In this document: positions 42,972-51,840 of the stretch, in pieces
Layout of the letters: each line of letters opens with the position of its first letter
Numbering within the stretch: the first letter of the stretch is position 1
Source: Slackia piriformis YIT 12062
GTDB taxonomy: Bacteria > Actinomycetota > Coriobacteriia > Coriobacteriales > Eggerthellaceae
Length of the DNA stretch: 64,000 bases
Assembly: GCF_000296445.1 (NCBI RefSeq)
Contig: NZ_JH815198.1
Location: forward strand, 818,461 to 882,460
Direction of reading: 5' to 3'
Notes under the pieces: model-generated
Told to the model about the DNA's origin: nothing
The model's input: only the letters and a program-made list of their open reading frames with translations
Databases searched by the model: none
Made by a program: the position numbers and the translations under genes

Positions 42972-44336
42972 CTATTTCACGCGTCGATCTTCGACATGCT
43001 TCATCTTGCCGACGCTACGCTCGATGCCGCCAGGCTCCACCAGCTTCACTTTGGAACCCACGAGCAAAACGCCCTTGAGCTTTTCTTCGATATGGCGTCG
43101 GAACGCGTCCATTTCCTCGAAGGAGTCGGAGAATGCCTCGGGGCGCAGCTCTACATGCACGGTCATGCGATCAAGGCCCGTCTCGTTGTCGACGACGATG
43201 CGGTAATGGGGCGTGACCCCTGCAATTCCCGAGAGAACGTCTTCGACCTGGCTGGGAAAGACGTTCGTTCCGCGGATGATGAGCATGTCGTCGGAGCGCG
43301 AACGCACCTTCTGCATGCGTGCGGTCGTACGACCGCACGCGCAAGGCTCGGTCACGACGCGTGTTAAATCATGGGTACGGTAACGAAGCACCGGGATGGC
43401 ATGCTTGCCGAGCGGGGTCAGGATGAGCTCGCCCATCTCTCCCTCGGCAACGGGCTCGTCAGTTTCAGGGTCTACGACCTCCCACAGGAAATGGTCTTCG
43501 GCGATATGCTGCATGTCGCGCTCGGCGAGGCACTCCCCCGAAACACCGGGGCCCATGACCTCGGTCAAGCCGTAGTTGTCGGTGCATACGATATGCATGC
43601 GGCGTTCGATTTCTGCCTTCAAGGCAGGCGTGCACGGCTCGCCGCCGAACAGGCCGACGCGAAGCGTGCTCTTTTCCCAATCGAAGCCCATCTTCTCGCC
43701 GACCTCGCATACATGCAGTGCGTACGACGGCGTTGAGACAAAGACGGTCGATCCGTAATCCTGAATCATCTGAATCTGCCGCTCCGTATTGCCCGATCCC
43801 GCGGGAATCATCATGCAGCCCAGACGCTGGAGGCCGTAATGAAGACCGAATCCGCCGGTGAACATGCCATAGCCGAAAGCCATCTGGACACGGTCGCTCG
43901 GCACCACGCCCGCCATCTGAACGAGACGCATGATGCAATCGGCCCACAGATCCATGTCTTCTTTGTTATAACCGACCACAATGGGTTTGCCCGTCGTGCC
44001 CGAAGAGGCATGAAGCTCCACCACTTCATCCAGCGGCACGGCGAACAGCCCGTACGGAAATGTGTCGCGCAGAACCGCCTTGTCCGTGAAGGGAAGCTTG
44101 CGCACATCATCGAGCGTTTTGATGTCGGAAGGCTTCACGCCCATTTCGTCCATGCGCTCGCGATACCATGATACATGGCCATATGTCCATTCGACCTGGT
44201 CGATAAGGCGTGCGAGCTGAATGGCGCGAATGCGCTCGCGGCTTGCGCACTCAATCGAAGGGTTATGAATAGGCAGCTCGTCGAAGCGGCCTGCCGCAGC
44301 GGCCTTAAGCGCTGCGCCTTTTTTCGTGATATCCAC
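42972..44336 (-). CDS. Phenylacetate-CoA ligase family enzyme (copy 1)
   Basis: The 454-residue enzyme is an AMP-forming adenylate ligase of the PaaK type. Residues 111-118 are the phosphate loop SSGTTGKP. Later come VFVSTPSYALHVCEVG, DNYGLTEVMGPGV, a zinc-like CACGR segment and the C-terminal cap with RSDDMLIIRGTNVFPSQVE. Family members make aryl-acetyl-CoA from arylacetates, or run in reverse. It follows an ACT-domain gene at 4 bases and iorAB just before, so the likely role is aryl-acetyl-CoA handling downstream of IorAB. Aromatic catabolism (the paa pathway) is not otherwise present. Confidence 0.92.
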   Translation of the reverse strand: MDITKKGAALKAAAAGRFDELPIHNPSIECASRERIRAIQLARLIDQVEWTYGHVSWYRERMDEMGVKPSDIKTLDDVRKLPFTDKAVLRDTFPYGLFAVPLDEVVELHASSGTTGKPIVVGYNKEDMDLWADCIMRLVQMAGVVPSDRVQMAFGYGMFTGGFGLHYGLQRLGCMMIPAGSGNTERQIQMIQDYGSTVFVSTPSYALHVCEVGEKMGFDWEKSTLRVGLFGGEPCTPALKAEIERRMHIVCTDNYGLTEVMGPGVSGECLAERDMQHIAEDHFLWEVVDPETDEPVAEGEMGELILTPLGKHAIPVLRYRTHDLTRVVTEPCACGRTTARMQKVRSRSDDMLIIRGTNVFPSQVEDVLSGIAGVTPHYRIVVDNETGLDRMTVHVELRPEAFSDSFEEMDAFRRHIEEKLKGVLLVGSKVKLVEPGGIERSVGKMKHVEDRRVK

Positions 44337-44340
44337 CAGA

Positions 44341-44802
44341 CTACCTGCCTTCTTCCGGAGCGTTGCCCTGCGCTTCGACGGAATCGAAATACCCCACGAG
44401 GTCGCTTTGCTCTATCAGCTCCACGGGCTCGCCGCGAAGGATATCCTCGGCCGCCTTCAGGTCTTTGACCGAAATGGCGATATAGGTCGAGATGAGAGAG
44501 TAGCTGTATACCACGTTGATGTTGTTTCGGGCCATGATTCCCATGATGCGGGCGAGCTCGCCGGGTTTGTCGGCAAGGCGCAAGCATAGCACTTCTGTCT
44601 TGGTGGCTGCCGCGCCCATCTGCTCTAGGACCGAGAGCGCTTTGTCGGGATCGTCGACGATGAAACGGACGATGCCGTAATCCCCCGTATCGGATGCGCT
44701 GTACCCGCGTACGCTGACGCGGGCTTCGTTGAACGACTCAAGCACGCGGGACATATGTCCCGGACGGCTCTCGATGAATACGCTGATTTGAGAAACACCC
44801 AT
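44341..44802 (-). CDS. Tandem ACT-domain protein (copy 1)
   Basis: The 153-residue protein holds two ACT domains, the first ending near residue 70 and the second having LADKPGELARIMGIMARNNIN. ACT domains bind amino acids and regulate enzymes. ACT proteins of this kind commonly lie beside PaaK-type ligase and ior genes in anaerobes. It starts 3 bases after iorB and ends 4 bases before paaK copy 1, so it is inside the operon. It probably senses an aromatic amino acid or its 2-oxoacid. Confidence 0.9.
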   Translation of the reverse strand: MGVSQISVFIESRPGHMSRVLESFNEARVSVRGYSASDTGDYGIVRFIVDDPDKALSVLEQMGAAATKTEVLCLRLADKPGELARIMGIMARNNINVVYSYSLISTYIAISVKDLKAAEDILRGEPVELIEQSDLVGYFDSVEAQGNAPEEGR

Positions 44803-44805
44803 GTC

Positions 44806-45402
44806 CTAAGCCTCCTGGTCGGCATGTTCGCGCATATAGGCGCGCGCCATGGCGAATGCTTTAAGGTTGACGTCTTTGAATCGGGCGGGAACGCGCTGCT
44901 CGATCACGCTCTCCCATACCTCTTCGGGATAGTCCAGATACGCCGAAAGCGCTCCGAGCAAAACGATGTTGACGGCCTTCGTGCTTCCGGCCTGCTTGGC
45001 GAGAAGCTCGGCCGGAACAACCTTGGCGCCATAGGATGCAAGGGTCTTGCGAGCGGCGCGCGGCATCTCGATCTTGCCCGTCAGCACAGGAAGCGGCTTG
45101 ATGGATTCGTCATTGGTGATAAGCACGCCGTCGCGCTTCACGTAGTCGAGATTGCGCAGCGCCTCGGTGGTCTCGAAGGAGACGAGATAGTCGACCTCTC
45201 CTTTGTCGGCCCGCATGGAGCGCACGTTCTTTCCCAGGCGCACCACCGTCGTGACGGCCCCGCCTCGTTGCGCCATTCCATGGATTTCCGAAAGCTTCAC
45301 ATCATCGCCGCACGCCATTGCGCATCGTGCAAGGATATCGGCAGCAAGGAGCGCGCCCTGACCGCCGACTCCGCACAGAAGAACCGTGGTGGTGTTATTC
45401 AT
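44806..45402 (-). CDS. iorB: Indolepyruvate:ferredoxin oxidoreductase, beta subunit
   Basis: IorB is the gamma-type 2-oxoacid oxidoreductase subunit that completes IorA. The 198-residue product has GVGGQGALLAADILARCAM, the glycine-rich CoA/nucleotide segment, and the SEIHGMAQRGGAV block typical of the family. GGGAGG precedes the ATG at 45402, which overlaps the iorA stop by 8 bases. Together the subunits oxidise aromatic 2-oxoacids, releasing CO2 and reduced ferredoxin. Confidence 0.95.
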   Translation of the reverse strand: MNNTTTVLLCGVGGQGALLAADILARCAMACGDDVKLSEIHGMAQRGGAVTTVVRLGKNVRSMRADKGEVDYLVSFETTEALRNLDYVKRDGVLITNDESIKPLPVLTGKIEMPRAARKTLASYGAKVVPAELLAKQAGSTKAVNIVLLGALSAYLDYPEEVWESVIEQRVPARFKDVNLKAFAMARAYMREHADQEA

Positions 45403-47137
45403 GGGAACCTCCCGTCTGTTCGATGCACCCGTAGGGACACGCCTGGGCGCACTGGGAGCACCCGACGCACAGGGAAGCATCGATGGAAGCCGTCTTCGTT
45501 TCAGGATCGCACGATATAGCAGGGCAGCCAAGCAGCGAACACGTCCCGCATGCACGACAGTCGCTTCTCACCTCATACGCCGCAGCGCGATCTTTGGTCA
45601 GAAGCACACACGGAGACTGGAACACGATGACGCTCAGGCAATCGGAGGCGACAGCCTCCTTAAGGGCGCGACGCGTCTCCTTCATATCCATGGGGTCGAC
45701 CGTTCGAACATCGTCCACGCCAAGGGCACGCACAAGCGCGGGCAAATCGAGCTCACGGCTGGGACGATGCTGTAGCGTAACGCCGTTCACGGGATTGCCC
45801 TGGTGGCCGGTCATCGCGGTGGTGCGGTTGTCCAGGATGCATACCGTGCCCACACCGCAGTTGTAAACGGTATTGAGCAGCGAGGCGATTCCCGAATGGG
45901 CGAACGTGGAGTCGCCGATAACGGCAACGACGGGCTTATGGTCGACGCCTTCAAGACCGAGCTCGAAACCGTGAGCCATAGAAATGGACGCACCCATATC
46001 CACGCACGTGTCGATCGCCGAAAGCGGCGCCATGGCACCGAGCGTATAGCACCCGATATCACCGGTAACGATAGCTTTCATGCGAGCGAGCTCGCGGAAA
46101 ACCAGACGATGGGGGCATCCAGGACAGAGCGCGGGAGGACGAGGAGGAATGCCATCGGGAACCTCGTGGCAGCTTGCGGCCTCGGCGCCGAAAGCCTGCG
46201 CGATCACACCGGGCGTGAGCTCTCCATACGGCGGGATTTCTCCTACGGGGGCTTCCAGCGCAATGCCCGCGGCTTTCACCTGATCAGAGAGATACGTAGA
46301 AGCCTCTTCGACCACGTAGACCTTCTCGACCGAATTCGCGAAGGTCTCAAGCAACTTGGGAGGAAGGGGCCAGGAAATGCCGAGCTTAAGAATGCTCGCC
46401 TCGGGCAGCGCCTCGCGCACGTGCTGATACGTCGCACCCAGGCAGATAACCCCGATCTCTGAAGAACCCTCTTCGATGCGATTCAAAGGAGAAGACTCGG
46501 CGAAGGCGCGCACGCGTTCGATGCGCTCATCGAGCGAAAGCCTGCGTCCTTTTGCGTAAAGCGGCATCATGACCCACTTTGACTGGTCTTTTTCGTAGGG
46601 CTTTCGGTCGACGGAAGCCCTCTCCCCAAGCTCTACCGGGCATTTCGTATGGGAGACACGCACGGTCGAGCGAATGAACACGGGCACGTCGAAACGCTCC
46701 GAAAGCTCGAAGGCTTCGCGCGTGAAAGCTAGCGCCTCGGCGCTGTCTGCGGGGTCGAGCATGGGAATATGCGCCGCTGCCGCATAATAATGAGAGTCCT
46801 GTTCGTTTTGAGACGAATGCATTCCCGGGTCGTCGGCCGCAAGAACGACCATGCCTCCTCCGACGCCGGTATAGGCGGCGGTGAACAGGGGGTCGGCGGC
46901 CACATTGACGCCAACGTGCTTCATCGTGGAAAGGACGCGCCTCCCAGCGGCAGACGCGCCAAGCCCAACCTCGACAGCGACCTTCTCGTTGGGACACCAT
47001 TCCGCATACACGTCGGGCAGCTTCGAAAACGCCTCCATGGTTTCGGTGGAAGGCGTGCCCGGATACGCGACGCCGATCGCCGCTCCGGCCTCCCAGGCGC
47101 CTCGGGCGATAGCTTCGTTTCCAGAAATCAACTCCAT
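45395..47137 (-). CDS. iorA: Indolepyruvate:ferredoxin oxidoreductase, alpha subunit
   Basis: The 580-residue catalytic subunit converts indolepyruvate, phenylpyruvate and 4-hydroxyphenylpyruvate to the aryl-acetyl-CoA with transfer of electrons to ferredoxin. Its order is a pyrimidine-binding domain with GVAYPGTPSTE, a thiamine-diphosphate domain with GDSTFAHSGIASLLN, and a C-terminal ferredoxin domain with two cysteine clusters (CRACGTC and CVGCSQCAQACP) for [4Fe-4S] centres. The start is set at 47137, where AAGGATAG lies upstream. Its reduced ferredoxin could feed the Ech hydrogenase encoded 4 kb upstream. Confidence 0.96.
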   Translation of the reverse strand: MELISGNEAIARGAWEAGAAIGVAYPGTPSTETMEAFSKLPDVYAEWCPNEKVAVEVGLGASAAGRRVLSTMKHVGVNVAADPLFTAAYTGVGGGMVVLAADDPGMHSSQNEQDSHYYAAAAHIPMLDPADSAEALAFTREAFELSERFDVPVFIRSTVRVSHTKCPVELGERASVDRKPYEKDQSKWVMMPLYAKGRRLSLDERIERVRAFAESSPLNRIEEGSSEIGVICLGATYQHVREALPEASILKLGISWPLPPKLLETFANSVEKVYVVEEASTYLSDQVKAAGIALEAPVGEIPPYGELTPGVIAQAFGAEAASCHEVPDGIPPRPPALCPGCPHRLVFRELARMKAIVTGDIGCYTLGAMAPLSAIDTCVDMGASISMAHGFELGLEGVDHKPVVAVIGDSTFAHSGIASLLNTVYNCGVGTVCILDNRTTAMTGHQGNPVNGVTLQHRPSRELDLPALVRALGVDDVRTVDPMDMKETRRALKEAVASDCLSVIVFQSPCVLLTKDRAAAYEVRSDCRACGTCSLLGCPAISCDPETKTASIDASLCVGCSQCAQACPYGCIEQTGGSHE

Positions 47138-47167
47138 AGCACTATCCTTACTTTGCAATGCCGAGCT

Positions 47168-47620
47168 CTACACGCGAGGGGTGGACTGGTACAAAAGGCA
47201 GAATGTGCCGATTTGAACGACATCCCCGTCGTTGAGAACGGCCTCTTTCACATTGAGATTGTTGACCCAAAGCCCGTTGAAGGAATCGGCGTCGACGATC
47301 TTGTAGCCTCCTGGAACGCGATCGAGGGTCGCATGCATACGCGAAACGGTCATGTCGTTGAGGAAGATGTCGCACTGGGGACTTCGCCCCACGGTTATCT
47401 GCTCGCAAGAAAGACGGAAGACGTTTCCGACCTGAGGACCCTTCACGATGCGCAAAGTAGCCTCTTCGAGAATGGAGGCGGAGGCGGTATTTTCCGCGGA
47501 TTGCACGGTGGTGATGGGCGAAAACGCCTGCGTGCGTCCAAGAAGTTTGAATCCGCACACAGGGCATGCGGAGTCGGATTCGCCAAGCGGCGCATTGCAG
47601 ACGGGGCACACGGTAGCCAT
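47168..47620 (-). CDS. Small FHA-domain protein with a zinc ribbon
   Basis: The 150-residue protein starts with a double CPVC zinc ribbon (Cys5, 8, 19, 22) and has an FHA domain after about residue 57 (VGRSPQCDIF with NDMTVSRMHATL and VDADSFNGLWVNN). FHA domains bind phosphothreonine peptides. No kinase or phosphatase is in the window. The gene lies 30 bases upstream of iorA and 47 bases after dacA, in the same direction, so it seems embedded in the metabolic operon. Role unknown. Confidence 0.88.
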   Translation of the reverse strand: MATVCPVCNAPLGESDSACPVCGFKLLGRTQAFSPITTVQSAENTASASILEEATLRIVKGPQVGNVFRLSCEQITVGRSPQCDIFLNDMTVSRMHATLDRVPGGYKIVDADSFNGLWVNNLNVKEAVLNDGDVVQIGTFCLLYQSTPRV

Positions 47621-47667
47621 GGTCATTTCCTTTCTTGCAACGGCGTCCTTCGAAGGACGCATGAGGA

Positions 47668-49143
47668 TTATCGGTCGGAGACGGGCGAAGGCGTATTCAG
47701 GCAGACGGACGTCGCCTGAAGAGGCTGGTTCTGGAATTCTCGAACGGCCCTGTCGAACAACACGCCGATCCGCTGAAAGATGTTGGGAGCCGCCACGTCG
47801 GACGCCGCGATCAAATCGCAGCTAGCAACGGTCGTTTCGTTCTGCACGAATTCAATCGAGCCTACCACGTCTCCAGCGGATACGTCTCCCTTCAAATCGC
47901 GATACGTGACGTTTTGCTCGATGTCGCCGGCAAGGGAGAATACGCGCACGGCGATATCGGGATCGAGAACCGTTGCCGGCACAAGGCAGTCCACCCATTC
48001 GGTATGGGCGACATTCGCGACAAGAGGAGCTTGAGCCCCCTGATAGTCGACGGACGAATCGGCGTTGATGAGCCTTTGCTCGACGATGTTGCCATACATC
48101 CAGTCGAAAAGAGTCACCGTATCGGCGAAGCGGGCATCGCTGTCGGGGCTTCCGAGAACAACGCTGTAGAACTCCCCCTCATCGCGAGAGACCGCGCCTG
48201 CGAAGCAGTATCCGGCTTCTATGGTGGTTCCCGTCTTCACTCCGCAGATCCCCTCGTAGACGCCGATGAGCTCATCGGTGGACACGAGGTTGATTTCTCG
48301 ATCTTGACCCTGCGCGTCCTGTACGACGATCGACGTATCCCCCGCATCGACGATTTCTCGGAAAAGGTCGTTTTCCATAGCGTAGCTCACGACGATGCCC
48401 ACGTCGGCGGCGGTAGAATGGGCGTCGCTCTCGTAACCGTCCGCATCGAGTCCATGGGGATTAGAATACAGCGTATCGGAGCAGCCCAGCTCTTCGGCCT
48501 TCTCGTTCATGGCGGCGACGAAAGCCTCCAGGGCGTTCGTTCCATCGTAGGAAGGAAGAAGAGGTCCGACGCACTTCGCGATAGCGACGGCGGCGTCGTT
48601 TCCCGACGGCACCATCAACGCGTAAAGGGCGGTCTGCAAATCCATGGAATCGCCCTGCAGAAGCCCCGCAGACGACTCGCCCACCGTCGCCGCCTCTTCG
48701 TCCACGGTGACCACGGTGTCAAGCGACGCGTTCTCAAGCGCCACGATGGCCGTCATGACCTTGGTGATAGAGGCGATTTTCACCGGCTCCGAGGCATCGC
48801 GCGAGAAATACACGGTTCCGTCCTCGGATACAAGCAGAGCGTTTTCCGCCTGAATATCGGGACAAAGCGCCGCGGCTACACCCGACGACGAGATGGGCTC
48901 GGAAACAATCTCGTCGGTAGGACGCACGTCCGCATAAGCGGGCAGGCCGAACGAGACGGAAAGAACGAGCGCGCAGAGGGCGCTTTTCGCAAAAAAACCT
49001 GCAATCGTTCGCGAGGACGCGCGCCGCGGCCAGTGCAATGCACTGGCGGACGAACGCGAATCTCCTGCACCAGAAGGACGGAACCCCGTTTCAGAGTTCC
49101 GTCCTGTGTTGAAAAGACCGTTGTCGATTCCTGTTTTATTCAT
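47668..49143 (-). CDS. D-alanyl-D-alanine carboxypeptidase (penicillin-binding protein 5/6-like)
   Basis: The 491-residue protein trims the terminal D-Ala of peptidoglycan stem peptides. The catalytic motifs are SITK (residues 125-128), SGN (180-182) and KTG (303-305). A long basic, Ser-rich N-terminal stretch precedes a membrane helix (about 47-70) that acts as a signal. The C-terminal domain has no obvious membrane anchor, so the protein may be secreted or held by the N-terminal helix. Its start overlaps the stop of an ACT-domain gene by 8 bases. Confidence 0.9.
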   Translation of the reverse strand: MNKTGIDNGLFNTGRNSETGFRPSGAGDSRSSASALHWPRRASSRTIAGFFAKSALCALVLSVSFGLPAYADVRPTDEIVSEPISSSGVAAALCPDIQAENALLVSEDGTVYFSRDASEPVKIASITKVMTAIVALENASLDTVVTVDEEAATVGESSAGLLQGDSMDLQTALYALMVPSGNDAAVAIAKCVGPLLPSYDGTNALEAFVAAMNEKAEELGCSDTLYSNPHGLDADGYESDAHSTAADVGIVVSYAMENDLFREIVDAGDTSIVVQDAQGQDREINLVSTDELIGVYEGICGVKTGTTIEAGYCFAGAVSRDEGEFYSVVLGSPDSDARFADTVTLFDWMYGNIVEQRLINADSSVDYQGAQAPLVANVAHTEWVDCLVPATVLDPDIAVRVFSLAGDIEQNVTYRDLKGDVSAGDVVGSIEFVQNETTVASCDLIAASDVAAPNIFQRIGVLFDRAVREFQNQPLQATSVCLNTPSPVSDR

Positions 49144-49564
49144 CGAGCGCGTAGACTTCCTCTGCCTTTACGATATCGAAACCTTTCTCAGACAGTGTAG
49201 CCTCGATGGAGGCGTCGGCCACCTTCAAAACGTCAATGGCCGTTTCTTCTCCCCGAGAAAAACAGTAGCCGTATTCGACGTTGGAACCGCACTCGTCGAT
49301 GGCCTCGAGAAGAGAAGCCAGACCGCCTGCGACGTTGGGAACACGGACCGCGAGAACCTCGACGACGCGGGCGCGATAGCCCGCCTCCTCGAGAACACGG
49401 GCCGCACGCCTCGGGGTGTCGCAGAAGATGCGAACGATGCCGAAGTCCGACGTATCGGCGACAAAGAGGTCGTGCATGTTGACGTCTGCGTTCGCAAGAT
49501 CTCTGCACAGGGTCGAAAGGCGTCCCTTCTCGTTCTCGAGAAGAACGGTAAGCTGCTCAATCAT
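49136..49564 (-). CDS. Tandem ACT-domain protein (copy 2)
   Basis: The 142-residue protein resembles copy 1 in length and fold: MIEQLTVLLENEKGRLSTL begins the first ACT domain and VEVLAVRVPNVAGGLASLL the second. It lies 50 bases after paaK copy 2, the same pairing as copy 1 but in the reverse order. The duplication suggests two ligase and sensor pairs, perhaps for different aromatic acids. AGGAGAC precedes the ATG. Confidence 0.88.
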   Translation of the reverse strand: MIEQLTVLLENEKGRLSTLCRDLANADVNMHDLFVADTSDFGIVRIFCDTPRRAARVLEEAGYRARVVEVLAVRVPNVAGGLASLLEAIDECGSNVEYGYCFSRGEETAIDVLKVADASIEATLSEKGFDIVKAEEVYALDE

Positions 49565-49613
49565 GATGTCTCCTTGTTCGAAGATGCGCCCTTCGCGGGC
49601 GCATCGTGCGCGA

Positions 49614-50918
49614 TTAGTCTTTGTTACGCAGGTCTATGACGCGTTTCGCCTTGCCTTCGCTGCGCTCGATGGTCTTCGGCTCGACGATCTTGATGTCGAC
49701 CGCAATCTGAAGGTTGCTCTTCAGCTCCGCCGCAAGACGACGGCGCAAATCTTCGAGGGCGCGAATTTCGTCGAAGGAAAAATCGGGCGCGGTCTCCACG
49801 CGAAGCTCCACATGATCGAGCGTGCCTTTGGTGGTGAGGACGATCTGATAATGCGGAACGATTTCGGGGAATCCGGTGATGACCTGCTCGATCTGAGACG
49901 GAAATACGTTGACGCCGCGGATGATGAGCATGTCGTCGGTGCGTCCCACGATGCGGTCGATTTTGCGATGGGTGCGTCCGCAAGCGCAAGGCTCATCAAT
50001 GATGCGGGTGAGGTCGCGCGTGCGGTAGCGGATGAGAGGGCTGCACTCGCGCGTGAGCGTCGTGATTACAAGCTCGCCGAGCTGCCCGTCGGGCACGGGC
50101 TCAAGCGTCTCGGGGTCGACGATCTCGACGAGGAACTGGTCCTCGGCGACATGCAGACCGTGGCTTTCGGAGCATTCCATGGCGACACCAGGCCCCATAA
50201 TCTCGGAAAGGCCGTAGACGTCGCAGTATTTCACGCCGAACTTTTGGCGAATCTCTTCACGCATATGCTCAGATGCCGGCTCTGCACCCAAGATAACACC
50301 GGAGATCGGAAAATCCTTCGCGGGATCGTAGCCCATCTCGATCGCCGTATCAGCGATGAGAAGCGCATACGAAGGCGTGGCGCAGAGGATGTCGGTTCCG
50401 AAATCCTTCATGATCTGAATCTGGCGCTTCGTATTGCCCGTGGACATGGGGACGACCGTACAGCCGGCCACCTCGCCGCCCATATGGGCCCCGAGGCCGC
50501 CCGTGAACAGGCCGTAACCATACGAAACCTGCATCGTGGATTCTGCGCTACCGCCGACCATGGCAATGCCGCGAGCGAAACAATCGCCCCAGTTCTTCAG
50601 GTCGTTTTCCGTATAGCCTACAACGGTGGCCTGACCGGTCGTGCCCGAGGAGGCATGGAGGCGCTTGACCTCGGAGCGGTCGACCGCGAACAGCCCGAAC
50701 GGATACGCGTCACGCATGTCCTGCTTGACGATAAAAGGAAATCGCTTGATGTCTTCCAGGGATTCGATGGAATACGGGTCAAGACCCGCCTCGTCGAATC
50801 GTTGCTTGTACAGAGGGACGTTTTCGTACGCATGCTTGACAGCCCATCGCAAGCGTTCCACCTGCAAGGCTTCAAGTTCAGCGCGAGGCATGCACTCGAT
50901 TTCCTCCTGATAGTACAT
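49614..50918 (-). CDS. Phenylacetate-CoA ligase family enzyme (copy 2)
   Basis: The 434-residue enzyme is a second PaaK-type ligase, with phosphate loop SSGTTGQ at residues 90-96, DVYGLSEIMGPGV and RTDDMLIIRGVNVFPSQIE. It is clearly related to copy 1 but diverged along its length, so this is an old duplication. It leads the run of closely spaced genes ending at gluQ. AAAGGAAAT precedes its ATG at 50918, and a hairpin upstream (50942-50976) separates it from pgsA. Confidence 0.92.
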   Translation of the reverse strand: MYYQEEIECMPRAELEALQVERLRWAVKHAYENVPLYKQRFDEAGLDPYSIESLEDIKRFPFIVKQDMRDAYPFGLFAVDRSEVKRLHASSGTTGQATVVGYTENDLKNWGDCFARGIAMVGGSAESTMQVSYGYGLFTGGLGAHMGGEVAGCTVVPMSTGNTKRQIQIMKDFGTDILCATPSYALLIADTAIEMGYDPAKDFPISGVILGAEPASEHMREEIRQKFGVKYCDVYGLSEIMGPGVAMECSESHGLHVAEDQFLVEIVDPETLEPVPDGQLGELVITTLTRECSPLIRYRTRDLTRIIDEPCACGRTHRKIDRIVGRTDDMLIIRGVNVFPSQIEQVITGFPEIVPHYQIVLTTKGTLDHVELRVETAPDFSFDEIRALEDLRRRLAAELKSNLQIAVDIKIVEPKTIERSEGKAKRVIDLRNKD

Positions 50919-50941
50919 CGGCGATTTCCTTTCTCTACAAC

Positions 50942-50976
50942 ACAGCGTCAAAGACAAACTTCGCCTTTGACGCTGT
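50942..50976. terminator. Hairpin between pgsA and paaK copy 2
   Basis: ACAGCGTCAAAG (50942-50953) pairs perfectly with CTTTGACGCTGT (50965-50976). There is no T-run on the minus strand. It could end pgsA transcription or sit in the leader of the paaK operon. Confidence 0.5.
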
Positions 50977-51030
50977 AATACTTTAGTCTAGTAGAGTGGA
51001 TTCGTGAAGGGACAAATTCAGAAAATCGCG

Positions 51031-51666
51031 TCAGTCGCAAGAAATCGCGGCGCGTTCGCAACGCGCCTCCTTAAGCGCGGCGACGCCGCAGGAGACATAG
51101 ACCACCGTCGTGACGAGAGCGAGAGCAAGGCCGACATACACAAACCAAATGCCCCACGAGACAGACTCGCCATTGAAGCCGGGGAGCCATGCGATATCGC
51201 ACACGCCGAGACCGGGAATAAGCGGGAGGTTGAGAAGAAGCCCGGCGAATCCGATGAAAAGGAAGGTCGTAGCCACTTTTCCGAGATAAATCACGGCCAC
51301 GCGCTTCTGGAAGCGCAGCAAATACGCTGCCCCGCACAGCAGGAACAGGTCGCGCACGATGACGACGACTATGATCCACAGAGGAAGCCGTCCCACGAGA
51401 AGAAGACCCAGGACGCCCGCGATCATCAGAAGCCTGTCGACGGCCGGATCGAGCAGCTGCCCGAGTCGAGAAACCGTATGCGTTCTGCGAGCAAGCTGTC
51501 CGTCGACGAAATCCGTCGACGCGGCAAGAGCGAACATAAAAGCGGCGAGAACGTCATGCCCGTCAAGAAGAAGCACGAGATACGCGGGAACCATGCAGAG
51601 GCGAACCGCCGAAACGAGGTTCGCGAGAGTGCATATCTTGTTCGTTACTTGTTCCTGCTGAGCCAT
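51031..51666 (-). CDS. pgsA: CDP-alcohol phosphatidyltransferase, PgsA-type
   Basis: PgsA joins CDP-diacylglycerol and glycerol-3-phosphate to make phosphatidylglycerol phosphate. The 211-residue membrane protein has the full CDP-alcohol motif: Asp52, Asp55-Gly56, Ala59-Arg60, Gly69, Asp73 and Asp77. Five to six helices are visible. AAAGGGAAG supports the start at 51666. It lies between the Ech operon and the paaK operon in the same direction. Another CDP-alcohol phosphatidyltransferase of the group (for example cardiolipin-forming) is possible. Confidence 0.88.
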   Translation of the reverse strand: MAQQEQVTNKICTLANLVSAVRLCMVPAYLVLLLDGHDVLAAFMFALAASTDFVDGQLARRTHTVSRLGQLLDPAVDRLLMIAGVLGLLLVGRLPLWIIVVVIVRDLFLLCGAAYLLRFQKRVAVIYLGKVATTFLFIGFAGLLLNLPLIPGLGVCDIAWLPGFNGESVSWGIWFVYVGLALALVTTVVYVSCGVAALKEARCERAAISCD

Positions 51667-51708
51667 GACTTCCCTTTTCGGTAAACCTGCAAACACCCGA
51701 ACACGAGA

Positions 51709-51744
51709 CGGGCGAGGAAAGATTGTAACAGCTTTCCTCGCCCG
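51709..51744. terminator. Hairpin after the Ech operon
   Basis: A 13-bp perfect stem (51709-51721 with 51732-51744, CGGGCGAGGAAAG) lies about 100 bases past echF. It has no T-run on the minus strand. It should be the end of the hydrogenase transcript. Confidence 0.6.
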
Positions 51745-51840
51745 CTTCGTTTTATATCGGGATATTCGCGACACCGTCATCGAGCCGTCACGCAATCATT
51801 AGAAAGACTTGATTCTTTCTTGACGGCAATGCGCCGCGCG

